A stretch of DNA of 64,000 nt from the NCBI GenBank assembly GCA_020639075.1, contig JACKHI010000001.1:4402001-4466000 (forward strand), given 5' to 3'. Under the pieces are notes generated by a model, which did not search any database, was not told the origin of the DNA, and worked only from the letters and a program-made list of their open reading frames with translations. This DNA comes from Phycisphaerales bacterium (lineage in GTDB: Bacteria; Planctomycetota; Phycisphaerae; UBA1845; UTPLA1). This document shows positions 58,792-64,000 of this stretch, one piece after another. Position 1 is the first letter of the stretch. Each line of letters starts with the position of its first letter. The position numbers and the translations under genes are program-made.

Positions 58792-59799
58792 ATGTTTCGA
58801 AAGACTCAGATCATCACAATCGTCGCCTCGATCGCCGCGGTGTTTTCCATGAGCAGCGATGCGCATGCGGGGACATACGTGGGGACCTCAGCCGAGCTGT
58901 GGCCGGACGGCATCGTCCCGTACGAGTGGGCCCCGGACATGATCGAGGACAACAAGCAGAAGGTGCTCGATGCCATGCTCGTCTGGGAGTCCGTTGCGAA
59001 TATCGACTTCGTGCCGCGCAACGGTGAAGACGATTACGTGCTCATTCAGAATGCGGGGCCCAACAACGGCAGCAATGCCCGCGTTGGGCGCGGCGCCGGG
59101 GGAGCGCGAACGCTCAATATCCGCGAGGACTGGACCAACTGGTCAGAGGATGGAATCCTCTACGGCCTCTCGCACGAAGTCGGTCACATCCTGGGCTTCC
59201 ATCATACGCACCAGCGACCTGATCGCGCCATGTACATCGACGTTATTGAAGAACGCATCAATGACTGCTCGATCGCCAACTTTGATATCGAGGCAGATTC
59301 TCTCGGCTGGCCGCGGGACGTGATGGACTTCGACTCTGTGATGTCGTACGGGCAGTGCATCTTCTCGACGTGCAATTACGACTTCAATCCCGACTGCGAA
59401 TGCGGAGACGAAAACTGCATTCGCTGGGACGGCCACGATTGCGATATCGAATTCTGCTGCGAAGACGACGCAGTCAACTGTCGGTCGCTGGACATCCTGC
59501 CGCCGAATGAGTCGTTTCAGGGCACGATGGGACAGCGGAACCATCTCAGCGACATCGACATGCAGTTGATGCAGTTCCTCTATCCGCCGGCCAATTGGCG
59601 GTTCATGGAGAAGATCGACGGTGGCCTGTTCAACACCGGCTCGTTTCATCGACCGTTCCCGTCCATGCCGATCGCGCAGCTCTTTGCTCCGGACGACTCC
59701 GTCGTGTGGATCGTCCCGGATACGTTCGAGAATGCGGATGGTGTCTACGACAAGCCAATGCTGTACAAGGCGACGCACGGAACCGTCGTGCTCAGATAA
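58792..59799 (+). CDS. Secreted astacin-like (M12A) metalloprotease
   Basis: Secreted zinc endopeptidase (335 aa). After a signal peptide (IITIVASIAAVFSMSSDAHA), the catalytic helix reads HEVGHILGFHHTHQRPDR (H128, H132, H138; general base E129). Astacins usually have HE after the third His, but here it is HT, then HQRPDR. The Met-turn is SVMSYGQ with the family tyrosine. A Cys-rich insert (CIFSTCNYDFNPDCECGDENC ...) and a C-terminal segment follow. AAAGGAG lies about 10 nt upstream. It is downstream of the G2-like gene and may process or act with it. Confidence 0.9.
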   Translation: MFRKTQIITIVASIAAVFSMSSDAHAGTYVGTSAELWPDGIVPYEWAPDMIEDNKQKVLDAMLVWESVANIDFVPRNGEDDYVLIQNAGPNNGSNARVGRGAGGARTLNIREDWTNWSEDGILYGLSHEVGHILGFHHTHQRPDRAMYIDVIEERINDCSIANFDIEADSLGWPRDVMDFDSVMSYGQCIFSTCNYDFNPDCECGDENCIRWDGHDCDIEFCCEDDAVNCRSLDILPPNESFQGTMGQRNHLSDIDMQLMQFLYPPANWRFMEKIDGGLFNTGSFHRPFPSMPIAQLFAPDDSVVWIVPDTFENADGVYDKPMLYKATHGTVVLR

Positions 59800-59847
59800 G
59801 ACAATTGAACGGCGCCGGCCCAGGCCGGCGCATTTCGGAGAATTGCG

Positions 59848-60243
59848 ATGAATCGAACAAAACGAACACAACTTGCGATCGTCGCTCTGGCGGCGATGGT
59901 GCTGGCGGCGGGGCGGATTGCCGCCGATCAGGCGAACTGCGAAGTCATATCGAGCGGCGGCATGGTTGGAAACACGCCGGGATCCGTGATGATCGTGGGG
60001 CAGACGGCCATCGGCTTCGCGACGAACGGTGACACGGCCATGTTCGCGGGCCACGTGTACTGCCTGACGCAGGGCCCGCAAGTGGCGTGCCTTCTCGGCG
60101 ATGTTGACAACAACGGTCTGATCGACGGCCGCGACATTGATGAATACCTCATGGTGTACATCGACGGCATCGGGACGCCGCAGCAGATCTGTGCGGCAAA
60201 CATCGAGGTCGAGCAATTCGTGGCGCTGCTGCTGGCGCAGTAG
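59848..60243 (+). CDS. Secreted dockerin-like protein
   Basis: Exported protein (131 aa). A signal peptide (LAIVALAAMVLAAGRIAA) is followed by a beta-rich stretch and a C-terminal dockerin-type segment LLGDVDNNGLIDGRDIDEYLMVYI, one EF-hand-like calcium loop plus a helix. In planctomycetes such segments tether secreted proteins. It is the last gene before a strong terminator, so it is probably expressed with the astacin and the G2-like protein. Confidence 0.78.
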   Translation: MNRTKRTQLAIVALAAMVLAAGRIAADQANCEVISSGGMVGNTPGSVMIVGQTAIGFATNGDTAMFAGHVYCLTQGPQVACLLGDVDNNGLIDGRDIDEYLMVYIDGIGTPQQICAANIEVEQFVALLLAQ

Positions 60244-60269
60244 AACTCGCTACGATTGATAGAGGTTGA

Positions 60270-60305
60270 AGCGGCCCCGATCCGGTGGATCGGGGCCGCT
60301 TTTAT
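60270..60305 (+). terminator. Rho-independent terminator of the secreted operon
   Basis: Perfect 14-bp stem AGCGGCCCCGATCC (60270-60283) with GGATCGGGGCCGCT (60287-60300), loop GGT, followed by TTTATT. It lies 27 nt after the dockerin-like stop. Confidence 0.92.
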
Positions 60306-60414
60306 TAGGTGCAACACGGAAAATCGCGAACCTCCGTTGGCATCTGCGATAGCGCGAGTACAACCTCCCGATAGGGCAACGCCATGAACCGAACGCAGTA
60401 GCGGCAGCACCAGT

Positions 60415-60443
60415 CGGAGCCGCCGTGTCCTCACGGCGGAGTC
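60415..60443 (+). repeat. Family E hairpin
   Basis: GGAGCCG flank with stem CCGCCGTG-TCCT-CACGGCGG and AGTC tail; a covarying member of the family at 13931, 14047, 46267 and 46375. Confidence 0.82.
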
Positions 60444-60508
60444 ATGCTCATGTACGCTGGATGATTCGCCACGCTAAGACTGCGAGCCTCTGATTAGAGC
60501 GCTCAGTT

Positions 60509-60716
60509 CACGGCGTTGCCCGATAGGGACGCCGTGAGAATAGCCCAGCGTTTTGAACGCTGGGATCGCTGATTGGTGATCGCCATTGCCGTGCCGTAGG
60601 TACGGCGCGACTCAGCGCAACAAGCTCATCCCGTCCCGCTGGGACGGGCCTTCAAAAACGGCCGCCAACCCCCCGTTGGAAACGGGGGGCTATTCTCAAT
60701 TGATCCCTACGGGATC
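60509..60716. repeat. Cluster of six different perfect hairpins
   Basis: In 208 nt: CACGGCGT/ACGCCGTG (60509-60536), CCCAGCGTT-TTG-AACGCTGGG (60544-60564), GCCGTA-GG-TACGGC (60593-60606), CCCGTCCC-GCT-GGGACGGG (60630-60648), CCCCCCGTT-GGA-AACGGGGGG (60669-60689) and GATCCC-TAC-GGGATC (60702-60716). They share no sequence but all have short loops. No ORF is present. This fills most of the 600-nt gap before the patatin gene. Confidence 0.85.
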
Positions 60717-60854
60717 CCGGGTGGATACATCTGTCGCTCTTGTACAAGAGCACTGAGTCATCCCAATTTTTCGTAACGGACCTTTTCTTATCTACTGATT
60801 CATCACTGGCCGGTACACTCTGCGACAGTTTGGTGTGACACGGGAGGTCGTTCT

Positions 60855-62384
60855 TTGGATTCAGCAATGCTGTATCGTGCCGATCCGTCGCAAGACGCTC
60901 GTCCGATTGTCTCCGACGCTGCAACTGCGAGCTTGCGGTGGCGCTGGCGCGAATCGATCGTCAAGGATTCGAGGTCGAAAAGATCGATCGATCGACGGCT
61001 GGCGAAGATTGTCATCGGGCTGCTACTCACGCTCAATGCCGGTTGTCTGTTTCCGGAGACCGTCAATACACGTCTGTTGACCCACGAGCCGGCGCTTGAG
61101 TATCGGTTCGAGAATGTCGCCCCGGGGCCGGACAACACGGACGCAACGTTTATCTGTCTGACGCTGTCCGGCGGCGGCACGCGGGCCGCAGCGCTGGCTT
61201 ATGGCGTGATGGAAGGCTTGCGTGATATGCCGGCGCCGGACGGCAGCGGATCAATGCTGGACGAAGTGGACATCATTTCGTCCGTCTCGGGCGGTTCGTT
61301 TGCGGCGATGGGTTACGGCGTATGGCGCGACGACTTTTTCGAAGGCAAATTCCGGAAGCGATTTCTGGATCTGAACCTGCCGATTGAAATCCTCCGCGTG
61401 ATGCTGAATCCGATCAATGCGCTGCGCCTGCCGTCGGTCGTTCTGGATCGCACGGACGTGGCGGCGGAATACTACGACAAGCGGATTTTCGAGGGTTACA
61501 GATACGCCGACCTCATCCAGCGCGATCGTCGGCCGTTTATCGTGATCAATTCGACGAACATCTCGACATCCACGCGCGTGGAATTCACGCAAGGCGATTT
61601 CGATCTGTTGGGCTCCGATCTGGGCAGCGTGCCGGTCGGCTGGGCTGTGGCGGCTTCGTCGGCGTTTCCTGTCGTGTTCAGTCCGTTGCGGATGAAGTAT
61701 TTCGAACCCGCGTATAACATGACGACGATCAACGATCACGTCATGCAGGCGAAGGGTGCGAAAGTCGAGACGCGACTCCAGAAATGGGCGAGGCAGATCG
61801 CAACGCCGGGGCCCTCAGGCCCCAACGGTCGATACACGTTGGATCATCGCCATCACAAGTATCTGTTCCTGGCGGACGGCGGGCTCGTCGATAACCTGGG
61901 TTTGCGCCACGTGATCGATTCGATGCAGGGCGGCGAGATTCGTCAGCTCGTTGACGCCGGACGGGTCAGCCGGCTGATCGTGATCACGGTCGATGCGGGC
62001 GTCGAGACGGATCTGAAGATCGAAGAGCGACCGACGTCGCCGGGGATCTTCATGCAGACGATCCAGGCGGCGTCGATCGGCGTGGACAACTACTCCGATT
62101 CACTCGTGCGGATTATGGATCATTTGATGTATGAGGAGCCGCGAATGCACCAGGCGGCCGTCGATGCCGTGCGCGAGACATGTCCGGAGGCGGTCGACGG
62201 GTTTCGACGGGATCGACCGAATGTGGAGCGAAGGTTCGTGCATATCGGATTTCACCAGATCAAGGACCGCGATCGGCGGGAGCGATTCGAGCGGATACCG
62301 ACACGATTGTTTCTGCCGCAGCAGGATGTGGATGATCTAATTGCGCTTGGGCGGGAGTTGGTGAAAGAGGGAATGGCAGAGTGA
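60855..62384 (+). CDS. Patatin-like phospholipase lipoprotein
   Basis: Predicted lipid-anchored acyl hydrolase (509 aa). The oxyanion motif GGGTRAAALAYGVMEGL and the nucleophile SSVSGGSFAA are present, and the catalytic Asp is in LADGGLVDNLG. A basic N-terminal stretch precedes the lipobox-like KIVIGLLLTLNAGC (about 50-63), so the enzyme probably faces the periplasm. It starts at TTG 60855, 7 nt after GGGAGG; an ATG at 60867 is an alternative but is too far from the SD. Patatins cleave membrane lipids; the target is unknown. Confidence 0.88.
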   Translation: MDSAMLYRADPSQDARPIVSDAATASLRWRWRESIVKDSRSKRSIDRRLAKIVIGLLLTLNAGCLFPETVNTRLLTHEPALEYRFENVAPGPDNTDATFICLTLSGGGTRAAALAYGVMEGLRDMPAPDGSGSMLDEVDIISSVSGGSFAAMGYGVWRDDFFEGKFRKRFLDLNLPIEILRVMLNPINALRLPSVVLDRTDVAAEYYDKRIFEGYRYADLIQRDRRPFIVINSTNISTSTRVEFTQGDFDLLGSDLGSVPVGWAVAASSAFPVVFSPLRMKYFEPAYNMTTINDHVMQAKGAKVETRLQKWARQIATPGPSGPNGRYTLDHRHHKYLFLADGGLVDNLGLRHVIDSMQGGEIRQLVDAGRVSRLIVITVDAGVETDLKIEERPTSPGIFMQTIQAASIGVDNYSDSLVRIMDHLMYEEPRMHQAAVDAVRETCPEAVDGFRRDRPNVERRFVHIGFHQIKDRDRRERFERIPTRLFLPQQDVDDLIALGRELVKEGMAE

Positions 62385-62424
62385 ATCGCGCGATTCGTTT
62401 CGGCAGGCAATTGAACGAAGTGTC

Positions 62425-62550
62425 GGGTGGCCCACCACTTCAGTGGTGGGGGCGCGACGATTCGTGCGCAAGATGCTCTTCGGCACGAAACAAAGTGCTC
62501 ATTCATCATTGCAACGTCGCGCCCCTATCCCTGGAAGGGATTGGCTGTCT
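62425..62550. repeat. Family A hairpins A14 and degenerate A15
   Basis: 62425-62461: stem CCCACCACT/AGTGGTGGG, perfect, tail GGGCGCGACGAT. 62513-62550, reverse: CCCTATCCC-TGG-AAGGGATTGG, with a decayed flank. They sit 41 nt after the patatin stop and before the unknown gene at 62633. Confidence 0.82.
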
Positions 62551-62632
62551 GAATCGCTCAATCGCGTAGGGACGCCATGAAGCAGGTCACGCGCAATTGC
62601 GAATCGCGAAGAACACGCAATCGGGTCGGAAA

Positions 62633-63079
62633 ATGGAGATCGATGAACGAATTCGCATCTTCCACAACGAGCAGTCGAGCGACTGGTGCAAGTTGATACT
62701 ATTCGGGGCGCTGGAGATGAACGTCGCTGCATTGCATGCTTGTTTCCGGACGCTTAGCCAAGTGAGGACATCGATCGCCCTGCACGAACAGGCATTCATC
62801 AAGCCGCTCAATGAGATCGAAGTTGTACTTGTGTCGGTTTCTCCTGAATTCGATTGTGGGAGCCCCAATACCCTCTACGAGGAACTTTTTGTTGAGAGGC
62901 CGCCGCCTCCGCGATTAATCTGGACGATGTCGAGCGAAGGCTGGGATGATGCGGCGTCTCTTATTGAGCCGTTCTTGGATCAAAGCGGGCGGCGTCCCAG
63001 CCATCAATACCTCGGAGTCAACCAATCGGTACTGATCTCGATGGGGGAATACGATGAGGGGCGGTTTGTTGAGCCGTAA
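62633..63079 (+). CDS. Hypothetical protein
   Basis: Unrecognised 148-aa protein without signal or membrane segment. There is a plausible weak purine-rich site before the ATG at 62633; the open frame begins with a TTG at 62597. The sequence looks folded (FGALEMNVAALHACFRTLSQVRTSIALHEQAFIKPLNEIEVVLVSVSPEF). Its size and composition are reminiscent of small immunity-type proteins, but there is no motif to support that. It is bordered by palindromic repeats on both sides. Confidence 0.5.
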   Translation: MEIDERIRIFHNEQSSDWCKLILFGALEMNVAALHACFRTLSQVRTSIALHEQAFIKPLNEIEVVLVSVSPEFDCGSPNTLYEELFVERPPPPRLIWTMSSEGWDDAASLIEPFLDQSGRRPSHQYLGVNQSVLISMGEYDEGRFVEP

Positions 63080-63115
63080 GTCGCAGGCAAATCCTCACAT
63101 CTGCTTTTCCGAGTG

Positions 63116-63304
63116 TGCGGCCCACCGCTTCGGCGATGGAGGCGCGACGATACGAGTGCAGGTAAGCTCGATGCAACATCGAATGCGTTCACTCGCCATC
63201 GCATCGTCGCGACCCCATCCCTGGAAGGGATGGGCCACCCGAGCTGCCGGCATCAACCTGCATTGATCATCGTGACCTCGGGGTTGTGAAACCCCGGGCC
63301 ACGC
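63116..63304. repeat. Three family A hairpins (A16-A18)
   Basis: 63116-63151 (CCCACCGCTTCGGCGATGG), reverse 63203-63240 (CCCATCCCT/AGGGATGGG), and reverse 63266-63304 (CTCGGGGTT-GTG-AAACCCCGGG). The stems differ at most positions but remain paired. They lie between the hypothetical gene and the 3' end of the secreted dockerin protein. Confidence 0.85.
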
Positions 63305-63318
63305 GTTGCTTCCACTCA

Positions 63319-64000
63319 CTACGGCACAAGCGCGTTCGCGAATCCGGTGATGTCATTGCCGTTGACAAGGCCGTCGCTGTTCATGTCGGCCTTCAGCAGC
63401 GCGACGCAATCCGTGTTGCTGCCAAGCAGCACGGCGACGAATTCGGGGATGTCCGCCACGTCCACGCCTGCCGGTGCGACGAAATCGCCGGCCTCTCCGT
63501 AATACACGTCCACGCGCGTCGTCGATGCCGCCGTCGCGTCTAGATTGCCGACGACGCGCACGCGGCCCGTCGACGGGTCGTAGCTGTCGACGCCGGTTGT
63601 TGTGCAACCGAGTGAATCCGTGCGAGTCGCTCCGAGCAGATTCGCGCCGGCGGGGATGCGAATGACGGTATCAAACGCAAGCGAGCCGCCCGTCTCGTTC
63701 GTAAACGTGTTGCCGTTGTCGCCATCGGCTTCATCGCAGGTGATGCTGACGCGGACCGACCCAACGGGGACGTTGCCGAACGACATCGTGCTCCAGCCGG
63801 TCGGCAGCTTGGGCTCAATGCGCAGAGTGTTGCCGGGCGCATCGGGTGTGTAGTCGAGGAAGAGCATCATTGAGTCCACGAAGAAGCTCATCGATTCCCA
63901 CGCATTCGGCCACGCCGTCTGCAGGACGAAATCGGGCGCGCTCGGCACCAGCAGGCTGTTGCTCGGCGCGATCTGCTCGGCGCCGAAGCCGATCGGGCCC
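63319..64000 (-). CDS. Secreted dockerin-containing protein, 3' part (continues past the window)
   Basis: The frame is open to the window edge, so the gene's 5' end lies outside. The visible C-terminal 226 residues hold a beta-rich module (APGNTLRIEPKLPTGWSTM, reminiscent of the C-terminal domains of glycoside hydrolases that cleave glucans), further beta strands, and a dockerin-type end ADMNSDGLVNGNDITGFANAL with a calcium loop. Compare the dockerin-like end at 60243. The enzyme identity is not certain. Confidence 0.7.
   Translation of the reverse strand, partial: GPIGFGAEQIAPSNSLLVPSAPDFVLQTAWPNAWESMSFFVDSMMLFLDYTPDAPGNTLRIEPKLPTGWSTMSFGNVPVGSVRVSITCDEADGDNGNTFTNETGGSLAFDTVIRIPAGANLLGATRTDSLGCTTTGVDSYDPSTGRVRVVGNLDATAASTTRVDVYYGEAGDFVAPAGVDVADIPEFVAVLLGSNTDCVALLKADMNSDGLVNGNDITGFANALVP

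Noticed and set aside
56467..58866. Minus-strand frame of 799 codons opposite the secreted repeat protein
   Set aside because: Composition typical of the antisense of a repetitive GC-rich gene. It overlaps the ABC transporter start and has no motif.

Overview
The window looks like a chromosomal segment of a planctomycete, most likely from or near class Phycisphaerae. This is inferred from content, not from a marker gene. The evidence is GC-rich coding sequence, several small membrane proteins ending in a CxxCGYxL...CPECG zinc ribbon, short dockerin-like secreted proteins, DapL-type lysine synthesis, a lone pheT without pheS, loose operons, and intergenic regions crowded with palindromic repeats. 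I see no rRNA, tRNA, CRISPR array, phage or plasmid module.

Layout. 1-3033: FIST sensor plus GGDEF-EAL protein. 3034-3818: terminator and a tandem palindromic-repeat array. 3819-5470: dapL-folK. 5471-7800: repeat-rich zone with three small zinc-ribbon membrane proteins on the minus strand. 7821-10211: pheT, with repeat clusters on both sides. 10669-12308: small PQQ-type protein and an AraC/GyrI regulator. 12446-13912: an IS1111-like member of the IS110 family. 14250-18039: an exported protein, then an ECF sigma / anti-sigma / CpxP-like module with a divergent lipoprotein. 18051-26359: DUF2891, DUF3592, an exported propeller-like protein, a PH-like membrane protein and a fused 2-oxoacid dehydrogenase E1. 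26432-31175: two tandem M50 proteases with zinc-ribbon tails and a flavin/Fe-S membrane oxidoreductase. 31359-36686: AIM24/GYF protein, CvpA-like protein, two glycosyltransferases and YhbY. 36736-39227: paired inactive and active M16 peptidases. 39396-47547: membrane proteins, lipoprotein hydrolase, PAS/GAF/receiver protein, YjfB-like protein and AmrB (MEMO). 47571-49103: an IS4-family IS. 49205-56492: propeller protein, fmt-rsmB, ABC exporter. 56710-60243: secreted repeat protein, astacin and dockerin-like protein. 60855-64000: patatin lipoprotein, an unknown protein and the 3' end of a large secreted dockerin protein.

How it fits together. Housekeeping genes (dapL, folK, pheT, fmt, rsmB, yhbY) are interleaved with envelope and secretion functions. 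Operons are short (2-3 genes, often with ATGA overlaps).

The most unusual feature is non-coding. Several repeat families have fixed flanks but hypervariable, self-complementary stems, so they covary. Many copies touch stop codons or even encode the last residues of genes. One copy has been split by the IS4-family element with a readable 11-bp target duplication. Other points of interest are the untranslated tail of the IS1111-like element (candidate guide RNA), TATAAT boxes exactly 8 nt before several SD-less start codons (candidate leaderless genes), a signalling protein whose H-box histidine is replaced by aspartate, and the FAD/NapH-type fusion oxidoreductase.
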